In this document: positions 50,917 through 60,453 of the stretch, one piece after another | Layout of the letters: the number at the start of each line of letters is the position of its first letter | Numbering within the stretch: the stretch's first letter is position 1 | Assembly (NCBI GenBank): GCA_964543905.1 | Contig: CAZIZO010000010.1 | Coordinates: 52,799 to 116,798 of the forward strand | Reading direction: 5' to 3' | Source of the DNA: GCA-016699835 sp964543905 | GTDB taxonomy: Bacteria; Planctomycetota; Phycisphaerae; Phycisphaerales; UBA1924 | Length of the DNA: 64,000 nt | Notes under the pieces: model-generated | The model's input: the letters and a program-made list of their open reading frames with translations, nothing else | Told to the model about the DNA's origin: nothing | The model's database searches: none | Program-made: the position numbers and the translations under genes

Positions 50917-51494
50917 GGCTCCCGCTGTTCAAGGTTTACCGCGCGTTTCGTGAACTCGACTACCTCCCCGACGCCGAGTGCGAGCGAGTCGTTCGCCTCG
51001 CCCGCATCAAGCGCTCCGCCTGGCTCGAAGGCGCCCCCTGGCTTCTGGCGATCCTCGCCATACTCGCCTGGCCGCTCTTCTGGCTCTACCTCGTGACCGA
51101 GTTGGGTCTCTCCACCCTCTCCCGATACGTCCCTCTTTCCTCCGATCGCGAAGTGAACCTCATCCTCCTCGCCGTCACCACCATCGTCTTTGCCGCGTTG
51201 ATTCGATTCGTCGCTCGCGACCTCCTTCTCTGGCACGCCCTTCGCGCCGAGATCGACCAGGCCAAATGCCCCAAATGTGAGCAATCCCTCCTCGGCGTTC
51301 GGATCCAGTACGTCGGTCTCGATGTCGGCATGCCCGGCAAGTCCTTCGTCCGTTGCCCCGAATGTGGCCGCAATCACAATCTCCTCGATCTCGGCCTGAC
51401 CCCACGCGACCTCATCCCCTACGAACTCCGAGAGATGCGGCCCGACGTCGGCCAGATCCGCTCTCCGGGCTACTCCCGCGCCTCCTGGTCCTGA
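50913..51494 (+). CDS. Membrane protein with C-terminal zinc ribbon (3 of 3)
   Basis: 193 aa. Two transmembrane helices (about 43-62, 75-110) and zinc ribbon KCPKCEQSLLG ... RCPECGRNHNLL. ATGA overlap with gene 2. The pair are diverged duplicates. Confidence 0.85.
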   Translation: MRLPLFKVYRAFRELDYLPDAECERVVRLARIKRSAWLEGAPWLLAILAILAWPLFWLYLVTELGLSTLSRYVPLSSDREVNLILLAVTTIVFAALIRFVARDLLLWHALRAEIDQAKCPKCEQSLLGVRIQYVGLDVGMPGKSFVRCPECGRNHNLLDLGLTPRDLIPYELREMRPDVGQIRSPGYSRASWS

Positions 51495-51556
51495 GTCAAA
51501 ACCCGCCCGTTGCCCCTCGTTCAACAGGCTCGCCACGCGCGGTCCTAACCTCGACC

Positions 51557-52372
51557 ATGCTCCCTCCTCGCGCCCTCATCGGCATGGTCCACCTCCACGC
51601 CCTGCCCGCCTCCCCGCACGCCTCGAAGAGCGCCGCCGAAGTTGCCTTGGCCGCCGCTCGGGAAGCCCGCATCCTCGCCGACGCCGGCTTCGACGCGATC
51701 ATCGTAGAGAACATGCATGACGCTCCCTATGTCAACGCGCCACACGCGCCCGAGACCGTTGCGGCCTTGACCCGGGCCGCCCTCGCCGTCCGCGAGGCCG
51801 TGCCCAAACTCCCCCTCGGCATCCAAGTGCTTTCGTTCGGGCACCTCGAGGCACTGGGCATCGCGCATGCCGTGGATGCCCAGTTCATCCGCGTCGAGAA
51901 CTTCGTCTACGCCCACGTCGCCGATGAGGGACTCCTGCCCAACGCCGCCGCGGGCGAACTCCTCCGCCGCCGGCGTTCCCTCGGAGCCTCGCACATCAAG
52001 GTCTTTGCGGACATCAAGAAGAAGCACGCCTCGCACGCGATCACCAGCGATCTTTCCCTCTCCGATGCCGCACACGCGGCGGAGTTTTTCGGGGCGGATG
52101 GCGTGATCGTGACCGGTGCCTTCACAGGGGCGCCCACCGACCCCGACGACGTCGCCGCCGCGAAACGAGCCTCCACTCTCCCCGTCCTCGTCGGTTCCGG
52201 GGTCGAGCCCGCCCAACTTGACTCGCTCTTCCAGCACGCCGACGCACTCATCGTCGGCAGTTGGATCAAGCGAGCCGGCGTCTGGAGCAACCCCGTCGAT
52301 CGCCAGCGCTGCGCCGCCCTCGTCAAGGCCGCCCGAGCGTCCGCGCGTCGTCGCTCCAAGCCCATTCGATAA
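51557..52372 (+). CDS. BtpA/SgcQ-family protein
   Basis: 271 aa. TIM-barrel with LIGMVHLHALPASP, GFDAIIVENMHDAPY, QVLSFGHLEALGIAHA, FIRVENFVYAHVADEG and ADGVIVTGAFTGAPT; the VEN motifs are typical of BtpA (PF03437). The family is named for a photosystem biogenesis protein in cyanobacteria, but many members sit next to sugar kinases and are thought to act on nucleoside or sugar compounds. Here the ribokinase gene follows after 37 bases. Confidence 0.85.
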   Translation: MLPPRALIGMVHLHALPASPHASKSAAEVALAAAREARILADAGFDAIIVENMHDAPYVNAPHAPETVAALTRAALAVREAVPKLPLGIQVLSFGHLEALGIAHAVDAQFIRVENFVYAHVADEGLLPNAAAGELLRRRRSLGASHIKVFADIKKKHASHAITSDLSLSDAAHAAEFFGADGVIVTGAFTGAPTDPDDVAAAKRASTLPVLVGSGVEPAQLDSLFQHADALIVGSWIKRAGVWSNPVDRQRCAALVKAARASARRRSKPIR

Positions 52373-52409
52373 GGCCCAGCCCCCTCCCCTCCACGATACA
52401 CTCTTTCCC

Positions 52410-53387
52410 ATGCCCGACGCTCCGCCTCCGCCACGCCTCTGCGTCCTCGGCTCCCTCAACATGGACCTGGTCGTTCGTTGCCCGCATCTTCCAAAGCACG
52501 GCGAGACCGTCCTTGGCAGTTCGTACAAGACGTATCCCGGCGGGAAGGGCGCCAACCAGGCCGTCGCCGCCGCTCGACTCGGCGCGCTCGTCTCCATCAT
52601 CGGTCGCGTGGGCGATGATGCCCACGCCCCACGGCTCCGCGCCGTCCTCGACGCCGACCACGTCAACACGGCCCACCTCCACTCTACGCCCGATACGCCC
52701 AGCGGCCTGGGCATGATCACCGTCGAAGATTCCGGCGAGAACACCATCGTCGTTGCGTCCGGCGCCAACTCCCTGGTCTCCATCGACGATGTTCGCCTCG
52801 CCTCGTCCCTGATCGAGGATTCGGACGCGCTGGTTCTCCAACTCGAAATTCCCATGGCGACCAACGTCGAGGCCGCCCGCATCGCTCGGGCGGCCTCCAA
52901 GCCCGTCGTCCTCAACGCCGCCCCCGCCCGATCCCTTCCGCCCGATCTCCTCAAATCGGTGGATGTTCTCGTCGTCAATCGCCACGAGGCCGCCGCCCTC
53001 ACGGGCCAGGACCCCCACGTCGAGCCGGGGCGCCTCGCCCTCCGCCTCCCGGATCTTGGCCCGCCGGCAGTCCTCCTCACGCTGGGCGCTCAGGGCTCGA
53101 TCCTCGCCCACAAAGGGCGTGTTCGCCGAGTTCCCACCCCCCGTGTGCAGGCGGTGGATTCGGTCGGGGCGGGCGACGCCTTCGTCGCGGCCCTCGCCGT
53201 TGGCTGGGTCGCAGTACACCAGGCCGCCCGCGCCAAGTCGCACGACGAGTTCAAACTCGCCGAGGAGGCCGCGCTGAAGGCTTCGGCCGCCGGCGCCCTC
53301 GCAACGACCAAGCCCGGCGCCATCCCTTCGCTGCCCAGACGGGACGAGGTCGATGCCCTCGCCGCCACCCTCAAGATCGGCGTCTAG
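52410..53387 (+). CDS. rbsK: Ribokinase
   Basis: 325 aa. PfkB family: GSLNMDLVVRCPHLPKHGET, YPGGKGANQAVAAARLGA and C-terminal DSVGAGDAFVAALAVG with the catalytic Asp and anion-hole GAGD. Ribose or a related sugar is the likely substrate. Closely follows btpA on the same strand, which suggests a joint function in salvage. Confidence 0.88.
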   Translation: MPDAPPPPRLCVLGSLNMDLVVRCPHLPKHGETVLGSSYKTYPGGKGANQAVAAARLGALVSIIGRVGDDAHAPRLRAVLDADHVNTAHLHSTPDTPSGLGMITVEDSGENTIVVASGANSLVSIDDVRLASSLIEDSDALVLQLEIPMATNVEAARIARAASKPVVLNAAPARSLPPDLLKSVDVLVVNRHEAAALTGQDPHVEPGRLALRLPDLGPPAVLLTLGAQGSILAHKGRVRRVPTPRVQAVDSVGAGDAFVAALAVGWVAVHQAARAKSHDEFKLAEEAALKASAAGALATTKPGAIPSLPRRDEVDALAATLKIGV

Positions 53388-53388
53388 A

Positions 53389-54093
53389 TCAACGTTCGAC
53401 CGCACGCGCCGAACGCACCAGCAGCCGGAACAGATCAAGGCCCACACCCTCATCCGTGGTGCGTTCGGGGTGCCACTGAACCCCGAGGTAGCACGCCCGC
53501 CCTCGATCGACTACGCCCTCGATGAGGCCATCCTCCGACCTCGCCCAGACCTCCAAGAGTCCGGGATCGACCACCGCCTGCCGATGCTTGCTGTGCACAA
53601 GCCCGCCGACGGGGCGCCACCCGTCCCCGATGGGCGACGTGCTCGTCACACGCACCTGGTGCTCGCGATCCCAATGATCGTCCGCGTTCGACACGTGCTC
53701 GGGCAGGTGCTGGTCCATCGTGCCCCCCGACTCCAGCGACATCAACTGCATCCCGAGACAGATGCCGAGCACCGGCTTGCGCCGCATGTGCTCCGCCAAG
53801 TGTCTCAGCAGCCCGGTCTCATAGGCCTGGCGAACCTCGTCCATCGGTTTAGCCTTGGGGTGCGTGACGCCTCCCCATTGTTCCATCCGCGGATCGTCGC
53901 CCCCCGTGAACACAAAGGCGTGGCACATCCGCGCATGCCCCGGGATCAACTCGGGCCGCGCCGGCAGCAGCACCGCCACCCCGCCCGCCCTCGCGACGCA
54001 TTCGGCATACGCCATGGCGCAGGTTGCCACGGGACGCCCCGTCTTCGGGTGCGGAACGCGATCGCACGTGATCCCGACCAGCACATGATCCAT
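53389..54093 (-). CDS. Class I glutamine amidotransferase-like hydrolase (peptidase C26, PuuD-like)
   Basis: 234 aa. Catalytic Cys in VLGICLGMQ, His/Glu in LGVQWHPERT, and FVFTGGDDPRMEQ as in gamma-glutamyl hydrolases. Converges on ribokinase with one base between the stops. Substrate not clear (gamma-glutamyl-GABA or other). The start ATG at 54093 gives MDHVLVGITCD, the usual family beginning. Confidence 0.88.
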   Translation of the reverse strand: MDHVLVGITCDRVPHPKTGRPVATCAMAYAECVARAGGVAVLLPARPELIPGHARMCHAFVFTGGDDPRMEQWGGVTHPKAKPMDEVRQAYETGLLRHLAEHMRRKPVLGICLGMQLMSLESGGTMDQHLPEHVSNADDHWDREHQVRVTSTSPIGDGWRPVGGLVHSKHRQAVVDPGLLEVWARSEDGLIEGVVDRGRACYLGVQWHPERTTDEGVGLDLFRLLVRSARAVER

Positions 54094-54144
54094 GCACGAT
54101 TGTCCCTCGGTCGTGCACGAAGAAAAGCCGTAGGATTCCAAACG

Positions 54145-55554
54145 ATGAAAACCGCGGTGATCATCTCGTTGGTGTTGGCGGTGGGGCTTGCCTTTGCGAC
54201 GTTCTTCGTGCGGCATCCGTCCCCTGCGCCTCCCCCGGCGCCCGTCCCCTGGCTCGCCGCCCTCTCCGAATCGACCATCGACACCATCCGGTTCTCATGG
54301 GGGGAGAAGGCCGACGAACTTCGCATCGTCCGAACCGGGCCTTCCGAGTGGGTCATGGAGCGATCCGCGCTGGACGGCGCCGTGGTCCGTTGGCCCGTGC
54401 AATCGGCGCAGGTTCGGGGCGGGCTGCGCCTGCTCACCGACCTGGCGAACGCCAAGCACACCGATCAGGCGGTGATGGCGGGAGTTCGGACGACGCTCAT
54501 CGCGTTTTCGCTGCAGGGGCGGGAGATCGGTTCGATGCGATTGGCGACGAAGGGGTTGGGGGGACAGGTCTCCGCAATCATCGACGCCGCCCCGCCTCGC
54601 TTCATCTTCGTCGAGGAGGCGCTCGCGCGGGCTTTTCTTCGGGACGGCGTCCTGCAATGGCGCACGCCTCTGGCGTTGCCGGGCGTCGCGTCGGGCGCGA
54701 ATCGAATCATCATCGCGAATCCGAAGTCCAAGGTCGACCTCGTCAAACCTCAGGGGCGATGGCTGGTCTATGAGCCGATCCGCGCGACGACCTCGGACCC
54801 CGCGATGAAGCAGTTGCTCCAGACGCTCGGATCGCTTCCCATCAGCCGCTTCGCCGACGATGTGGAGATGCAAAACGACAGTCTCGGGCTTTCGTCTCCG
54901 ATCGCGTCGATCCAGGTGGAGTCACCCCTGGACTCGGGTGCGGCCGGCAGGCGTGTTCGCATCGAGCGCCTCGAAGTCGGGGGGCCGGCGGACGTGGCGC
55001 GCACGACGATGTTCGTTCGCGCGAGCGCGAGCATTCAAAGCGACGGCGTGCAGGTCGATCCCGCGTGGGGCCCACTTGTCGTTGTGATTGATCGGGCGAG
55101 GTTGGACGCCATCTCGGGCGACGCGAGCGTGTACGCGTCCAAGGCGGTTTTGCGAGCCGCAGCCGCGGACGTGACTTCGATCCGCGTGGTAGACGCTCGA
55201 GGCGGTCGGGCCGCCTATCTGCGCACGATCGACGGCTGGTTTGTCGCCGATGGCGAAGGCCGACCGGGCGTGAAGGTGGAGGGCGAACGTACCAAGGTCG
55301 TGCGTGAGTTCGTCGAACTGCTCTGCGGCGAGCGTGCGGCCGAGGTACGCCCCGACGACGCGGAGAAGTTTGAGGTGGTATGGACGATCGACACGCGGGT
55401 TTCAGAAGGACCGCTGCCGGCGGTCGACCTCGTGCGATGCTTGATCCAGGGTCAACCGCGGGTGGGGCTTCGCGTCAAGGGTGTGCTTCGGTTGTATGAC
55501 GTGGACGCGGAACGCCAGATCGAGGCGTGGTTGCGAATGCTCGTCAGCCCGTGA
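54145..55554 (+). CDS. DUF4340-like membrane-anchored protein
   Basis: 469 aa. One N-terminal transmembrane helix (residues 3-22), then repeated alpha/beta units with the pattern 'GRWLVYEPIRATTSDPAMKQ LLQTL' typical of DUF4340 proteins that accompany ABC-type exporters in planctomycetes and Bacteroidetes. No ABC genes are in view. Divergent from the hydrolase gene with 51 bases between. Confidence 0.6.
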   Translation: MKTAVIISLVLAVGLAFATFFVRHPSPAPPPAPVPWLAALSESTIDTIRFSWGEKADELRIVRTGPSEWVMERSALDGAVVRWPVQSAQVRGGLRLLTDLANAKHTDQAVMAGVRTTLIAFSLQGREIGSMRLATKGLGGQVSAIIDAAPPRFIFVEEALARAFLRDGVLQWRTPLALPGVASGANRIIIANPKSKVDLVKPQGRWLVYEPIRATTSDPAMKQLLQTLGSLPISRFADDVEMQNDSLGLSSPIASIQVESPLDSGAAGRRVRIERLEVGGPADVARTTMFVRASASIQSDGVQVDPAWGPLVVVIDRARLDAISGDASVYASKAVLRAAAADVTSIRVVDARGGRAAYLRTIDGWFVADGEGRPGVKVEGERTKVVREFVELLCGERAAEVRPDDAEKFEVVWTIDTRVSEGPLPAVDLVRCLIQGQPRVGLRVKGVLRLYDVDAERQIEAWLRMLVSP

Positions 55555-55563
55555 CGGCATCGC

Positions 55564-56946
55564 TTAGTGCCCACCGCCGTGACCGGCATCCTTCTTCGGC
55601 TCTTTCTTCTTCGCGGCCGAGCGGGTGGGCGGCTTTGGTGCCTTTCGCTTTTCGACCTTCTTGGCTTCGGCGCCGCCGTGACCGCCGCCGTGCCCCGCGC
55701 CTGGCTTGGGCTCACCAGGACCGCCGGGGGCACCATGGGCGTCGGGTTGGGCACCCTCGGCGTGCGCGCCGGGAGAGTTCGGCACTTCCGGCAACTCGTC
55801 GTGAGCCAAATCGAACGAGGCGTGTGCGGTGTCGGGCTCGCGAGGGCGGAGCAGCACCACACCCCAGAAGATAACGGCAACCAGGGTGGTCCATCCCGAG
55901 ATGACTTTCGCGGCTTGGCGCTGCTCGGGCGGACGCGACGCCAGTGGGCCCGCGAGGATCGACGCGACCTTGTTCGACGCGGGCGCGAGCAGGGCCGCGA
56001 TGCGGGCCGAGGCCGGCGTTCGAGCCTCGATGATCGGCGCCGACGGCGCGACGCTCGGCTCGGGCGCGGCCGGGGGCGCGGCAACCGGCTTTGGAGCGGC
56101 GGATACGGGAGAGGGGTCGGGTGGGGGCTGCTTGGAAGCCGCGGCGGCGGCAGCAGGGGGTGTTGGAGATGGCGGCGGAGGCTCTGGAGGTGGAAGAGTT
56201 GGTGCCGTCCCCGTCGCGTCCGCGAGCAGGTCGTCGGTCAACTTTGCAAGTTGCTCGTCGAGGGATTCGATCGACTCGCCCGTCGCGGGTGTCGAGGTTG
56301 GGGTCGTGCCGGTCGGCACGGTCCTGGCATCCGCCTCCGGTGCGGGCAACGACGTTGTCGAGGTCGGGGCGCTGGGTGACTCGTCGGCCTTGATCGGGGG
56401 TGTCGGCGGCTCCTCGCGGGTCGCCTCGGTCGTTGGCTCCTTGCTGGTCGTGGGAGTGAAATCAATCGAGGACTCGGGCGAGGTCGGTCCGGCTTCCGCG
56501 GGAGAAGGCTCCTCCGACACAAGACTCGGTGCCGACGTTTGTGGCGGGGGCTGCGTCGCGGCGGCGACCACGTTGTCCGCCGCCGCCTGTATGCCGTCGA
56601 GCAACGTGTCCAGACTGGCGCCAAGGTCCTGCGGTTGCTCCGCCGGAGTCATGGAGTCCGCGGGGGATGGGGCGGCCCCGTTCGGCTCGATCTCGTCGGT
56701 CTGCGTTTCGGGCGTCGTGGCGGTCGAGAGGGGACTCGCGCCGGGTGTTGGCGCGGGCGACGGGGGCGCCGCAACGTCGTTCGTTGGAGGTTCCTCCGCC
56801 GGTTCGTCCGTGTCCACGGTCTCACTCAGTTGTGTGGTCGTCTGCTCGATGCGCGCGAGCAGATCGTCCACGATGGACGAGAGGTCCACCGGCTCCTCGG
56901 GCGGTGTGGCGGGCGGCGAGGGGTTGTTGACCTTCGGGGGCGACAT
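55564..56946 (-). CDS. Low-complexity membrane protein
   Basis: 460 aa, about 70 percent Pro/Ala/Thr/Ser/Glu. A single transmembrane helix near residue 350 (VISGWTTLVAVIFWGVVLL) and a Gly/His/Lys-rich tail (GHGGGHGGAEAKKVEKRKAP). Not recognised. The His/Gly tail could bind metal. Codon pattern and clean ATG favour a real gene. Confidence 0.6.
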   Translation of the reverse strand: MSPPKVNNPSPPATPPEEPVDLSSIVDDLLARIEQTTTQLSETVDTDEPAEEPPTNDVAAPPSPAPTPGASPLSTATTPETQTDEIEPNGAAPSPADSMTPAEQPQDLGASLDTLLDGIQAAADNVVAAATQPPPQTSAPSLVSEEPSPAEAGPTSPESSIDFTPTTSKEPTTEATREEPPTPPIKADESPSAPTSTTSLPAPEADARTVPTGTTPTSTPATGESIESLDEQLAKLTDDLLADATGTAPTLPPPEPPPPSPTPPAAAAAASKQPPPDPSPVSAAPKPVAAPPAAPEPSVAPSAPIIEARTPASARIAALLAPASNKVASILAGPLASRPPEQRQAAKVISGWTTLVAVIFWGVVLLRPREPDTAHASFDLAHDELPEVPNSPGAHAEGAQPDAHGAPGGPGEPKPGAGHGGGHGGAEAKKVEKRKAPKPPTRSAAKKKEPKKDAGHGGGH

Positions 56947-57129
56947 GCGAATGGTTTGGAGTCAGAGGAACATCGACCGAGAACGGGGGCGGCTGAATGG
57001 ACGCTTGCATGGTCTCTCGGCTTGCATGGCGTGAAGCATTTGGGCCGGGAAAGTCTGGGGGCGGCGAAAGGGCGCGAGTGCGTCGAAAAGGCCGCGGCAT
57101 CCCCTGCTTCGTTCCCCCGGAAGGGCGAT

Positions 57130-57882
57130 ATGCATCGGGTCTACATCGAGCGAGTGCGGACTTTGGGTCATCGCGCCGAAGTTGCGCGGGGCGTGGCGGG
57201 TGCATTGGACGTCGGTAGGGTGTTGCGCGTTTCGGGCGAGGAGGCCAAGCACGCGATCCGAGTGAAGCGTCTCGATGTGGGAGATCGCGTGGAGGTGTGC
57301 GACGGAGCAGGGCTCGTGGCGCGATGTGCGATTGCTCAGACGGGGAAGGAGTCCAGGACGGGAGAATGGTGGTTCGAGGCAAACGTCGAGGACTCGCGCC
57401 GCGAGGAACCGGTGCGGCCCAGCGTGGAGGTCTGGTCGGCCGTGCCGAAAGGGGACAAGGTGGTGCAGATGATCGATGGGCTTAGCCAAGTCGGTGCGGC
57501 GAGGTGGCGAGCGTTGTCCTCGGCGCGGAGCGTTGTCGAGCCGCGAGAAGGCAAGATGGGGAGGCTCGAACGGCACGCGGTCGAGGCAATGAAGCAGTGC
57601 GGACGAGCCTGGGTGCTCGAGATCGGGGATGCGGTGTCGTTCGAGGAGGCTCTTCGCGGAGACGACGTGGACGTGGTCGTCGCCGACGCGTCGGGCGATC
57701 GCTACGAGGCAAGCGGAGGGAGAGAGATTCGAGTCCTCGTCGGGCCCGAAGGGGGATGGACGACGGAGGAGTTGGCGAGCGCCCGCGCCAGCGGAGCACG
57801 CGTGTGCTCGTTTGGCCGCCACGTGATGCGGATTGAGGTGGCCGCGGTGGTGGCGGCTGCTGTGGTGACGGTGCGGAAGTGA
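57130..57882 (+). CDS. rsmE: RsmE, 16S rRNA m3U1498 methyltransferase
   Basis: 250 aa. N-terminal PUA-like domain (VLRVSGEEAKHAIRVKRLDVGD), then the SPOUT domain with EVWSAVPKGDKVVQMIDGLSQVG, VLVGPEGGWTTEEL and MRIEVAAVVA. Length as expected (240-250). GGAAGG five bases upstream of the ATG. Confidence 0.93.
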   Translation: MHRVYIERVRTLGHRAEVARGVAGALDVGRVLRVSGEEAKHAIRVKRLDVGDRVEVCDGAGLVARCAIAQTGKESRTGEWWFEANVEDSRREEPVRPSVEVWSAVPKGDKVVQMIDGLSQVGAARWRALSSARSVVEPREGKMGRLERHAVEAMKQCGRAWVLEIGDAVSFEEALRGDDVDVVVADASGDRYEASGGREIRVLVGPEGGWTTEELASARASGARVCSFGRHVMRIEVAAVVAAAVVTVRK

Positions 57883-58005
57883 TGGCGTGCGCCAAAAGAA
57901 TGGCTTGCGTCGGTGAAATGGGACGATACCATCAAGGAAGACCGGGGCCGCGAATGGGCCTGGAAGGATCGATCGCGAAGCGGCGCCGGAGAACGGGAGG
58001 CCAGC

Positions 58006-58428
58006 ATGACGCGTGAGAACAGCCCGGTACGTAGCCCCGATGCCGTGAACGCGACGGGGGTGGGTTCATCGATGAGCCCGTCGATTCGTCCACTGGGATC
58101 ATCCCCACAGGCCGCTCCCAAGGCGAGCGATCCGGTGCCGGCAGAGCCGTCCAAGCCCAAGATCCAGGCGTTCCAGCAGGCGCTGGGTGCGAAGCGGCAT
58201 GAGGATCAGTGGAAGCGTTCGCCCAATCTGACCGGGACGGGGGCGATCCATTGCAAGAGTTTCCACTGCAAACTGAGCGACGACGCGCTGGCGTTCCTGG
58301 ATGAGCAGGTTAACCAGTGGCTGGATGCGCACCCGCAGTATGAGGTGAAGTTCGTGAACACCTGCGTGGGTGAGTTCGCCGGGAAACTCGGCAAAGAGCC
58401 GCACCTCATGATGCAGGTCTGGGTGTAA
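58006..58428 (+). CDS. Small conserved protein, unknown function
   Basis: 140 aa. The N-terminal 65 residues are Ser/Pro/Ala-rich; the C-terminal 70 form a small alpha/beta domain (AIHCKSFHCKLSDDALAFLD ... QYEVKFVNTCVGEF). GGGAGG before the ATG at 58006. Not recognised; likely cytoplasmic. Confidence 0.65.
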   Translation: MTRENSPVRSPDAVNATGVGSSMSPSIRPLGSSPQAAPKASDPVPAEPSKPKIQAFQQALGAKRHEDQWKRSPNLTGTGAIHCKSFHCKLSDDALAFLDEQVNQWLDAHPQYEVKFVNTCVGEFAGKLGKEPHLMMQVWV

Positions 58429-58830
58429 AGACGGCCGGACTTACTTGCCGGACGCGCGGTCAGCGGCGATTCGCGTGCGTGTGCCGATCCCAATGATGGG
58501 CATAGATGTCCCATGCGAGTGTGAAGGTCCATCCGTCGATGCCGCCCGGGTACGGCGGGACATCATCGCCCAGCGCAGTGGGGGGATGGAGCGACGAGCG
58601 AGAACATTCGATCGCGTCGTACAGGCGACACGAAACGTCGATGTTGCGTGTGGACGTGCGGACCACCAGCCCGATCCCTTCCCACCGCGTCCGCGCTTTC
58701 GCTGGCGGCATCCAAGGTGAAGGCGGTCGCGATGACGACCAAAGAGGTGCATCGGTGCTGGGATTCATACAATCCGATGCCACCACCCCGCCAGGTTCCC
58801 GTGTGAAGTTCGGTTGTGTTCGGCCTCCAG
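58429..58830. other. Intergenic region with a possible degraded minus-strand ORF
   Basis: 402 bases. A minus-strand frame ending at 58460 (with GIDGWTFTLAWDIYAHHW) reads like protein for about 70 codons but has no clear start and is not recognised. No promoter is obvious for the following gene. Confidence 0.35.
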
Positions 58831-59907
58831 ATGAGCGAGAATCCACCCAACACCTTCGGCCATCGCCGATACCAGAAGCAAATGCGATTGCCCGAGTTGG
58901 GCGAAGAAGGCCAACGAGCGTTGGCGGACTCGCATGCGGTCGTGGTCGGCGTGGGGGCGTTGGGGTGCGCTGTGGCCGACCATCTTGCTCGTGCGGGCGT
59001 GGGGCGGCTGACGCTCCTCGACCGGGACGTGGTGGAATGGTCAAACTTGCAGCGGCAAACGCTGTACACGGAGCACGATGCACGCGAGGGGTTGGCCAAG
59101 GCGGAGGCGGCACGACGTAGATTGACCGAGGTCAACTCGTCCTTGGAGATCGAGGGGATCGTCGCCGATGTGACGTCACGGAACGCCGAGCGGCTGCTGC
59201 TGGCGCCCCGAGCGCGGGCCCGATTCGTGCTCGTCGACGGCACGGACAACTTCGACGTTCGATACCTCCTCAATGATGTCGCGGTGAAGCACGGCGTGAC
59301 GCTGGCCTACGCGGGCGTGGTCGGCATGGTCGGCACGTCCATGCTCGTCAGGCCCGGATATACCGCCTGCTTGCGATGCGTGGGCGAACAACCCCCGGCG
59401 GGAAGCGTGGAAACCTGCGAGACGTCGGGCGTGTTCGGGCCGGCGGTCGCGGCAATCGCCGCCCTGCAAGCGGCAGAGGTGATCCGTTTCCTGACGCACG
59501 GCTCACCGCAGATGTCGGCAACGATCGCGAGCCTCGATGTGTGGAGGCGTTCGATGCGGATGATCGACGCCTCGGGCCTCGGGCCGCGTCCGGATTGCGT
59601 GTGCTGCGGCCGACGCCGGTTCGAGTATTTAAGTTCGAAGCGGAGCGACGACGAGATCGCACTCTGCGGGCAGGATGCGGTTCAGGTCACCGTCGGCGAG
59701 GACCGACGGGTCGACCTCGTCGAGTTGGCGGGACGCTGGCGTGGGCTGGGTGTGGTGGTGAGCAGCACGGCGCTCGCTCGCTTGACGTTTGCGGGTGAGG
59801 AGCGGGCGAGAGAGATCACGGTGTTTGCAGACGGACGCGCGATCGTGAAGGGCACGATACGCCCGGAGGTGGCCCGCGCGATCTACGCGCGCTATGTTGG
59901 AATCTGA
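58831..59907 (+). CDS. ThiF/MoeB-like E1 adenylyltransferase
   Basis: 358 aa. RYQKQMRLPELGEEGQ (the family opening with the conserved Arg), VVVGVGALGCAVADHLARAGVG (nucleotide-binding loop), LLDRDVVEWSNLQRQTLYTE, and VDGTDNFDVRYLLND. Two CxxC pairs (CLRCVGE and CVCCGR) bind zinc. The C-terminal 90 residues form an extra domain. It adenylates the C-terminal Gly of a ThiS/MoaD-type protein; none is nearby. ATG at 58831. Confidence 0.88.
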   Translation: MSENPPNTFGHRRYQKQMRLPELGEEGQRALADSHAVVVGVGALGCAVADHLARAGVGRLTLLDRDVVEWSNLQRQTLYTEHDAREGLAKAEAARRRLTEVNSSLEIEGIVADVTSRNAERLLLAPRARARFVLVDGTDNFDVRYLLNDVAVKHGVTLAYAGVVGMVGTSMLVRPGYTACLRCVGEQPPAGSVETCETSGVFGPAVAAIAALQAAEVIRFLTHGSPQMSATIASLDVWRRSMRMIDASGLGPRPDCVCCGRRRFEYLSSKRSDDEIALCGQDAVQVTVGEDRRVDLVELAGRWRGLGVVVSSTALARLTFAGEERAREITVFADGRAIVKGTIRPEVARAIYARYVGI

Positions 59908-59928
59908 CCTCGGACATGGGAGTAGACG

Positions 59929-60453
59929 ATGGGTGCGTTTTCGGACACGCTGGCGGACTTGACGATCTTTTCCTGTGGCTACGCCGAACTGCTGCTGAAG
60001 GGCGTCGACGCGAAGATCGCGGCACGCAAGCCAAGGCTGGGTGAGCGGGTGATCGACACGAACCATCCCACGTTCGTGTTTGGGCATCTCGCGATCTATC
60101 CGGCGCGGATACTCGCGGTGACGGGGGCGGATGCGAAGGCGGTGGAAGTGCCGACGTCGTGGACGGACCTCTTCAAGGCTGGGGTCCCGTGCCAGGATGA
60201 CCCGGAGGGCCGCATCTATCCAAGCCTGGATGCCGTGGCGTCGCACTTCATGCAGGGCTACAAGGCCGCCGCGGCGCACCTGCGGAACGTGCCCGATGCG
60301 CTCTTGGCGTCGCCCAATCCGAACGAGCAGCAGCGCGGGCGTTTCCCCACGATCGGCACTTTGCTGAGTTTCTACTCGCTTGGACACGTGATGATGCACC
60401 TGGGGCAGGTCAGCGCCTGGCGACGCTGCTACGGGCTTCCGAGCGCGATGTGA
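59929..60453 (+). CDS. DinB-like putative metal-dependent protein
   Basis: 174 aa. Four-helix-bundle pattern with conserved His in THPTFVFGHLAIYP-like DTNHPTFVFGHLAIYP and SLGHVMMHLGQVSAWRR, the metal ligands of the DinB/YfiT superfamily. Function unknown (thiol transfer or hydrolase in relatives). GGGAG before the ATG at 59929. Confidence 0.7.
   Translation: MGAFSDTLADLTIFSCGYAELLLKGVDAKIAARKPRLGERVIDTNHPTFVFGHLAIYPARILAVTGADAKAVEVPTSWTDLFKAGVPCQDDPEGRIYPSLDAVASHFMQGYKAAAAHLRNVPDALLASPNPNEQQRGRFPTIGTLLSFYSLGHVMMHLGQVSAWRRCYGLPSAM

Noticed and set aside
58460..58800. Minus-strand protein gene before the E1-like gene
   Set aside because: No start, no family match and competing frames; kept only as a low-confidence note in the intergenic entry.
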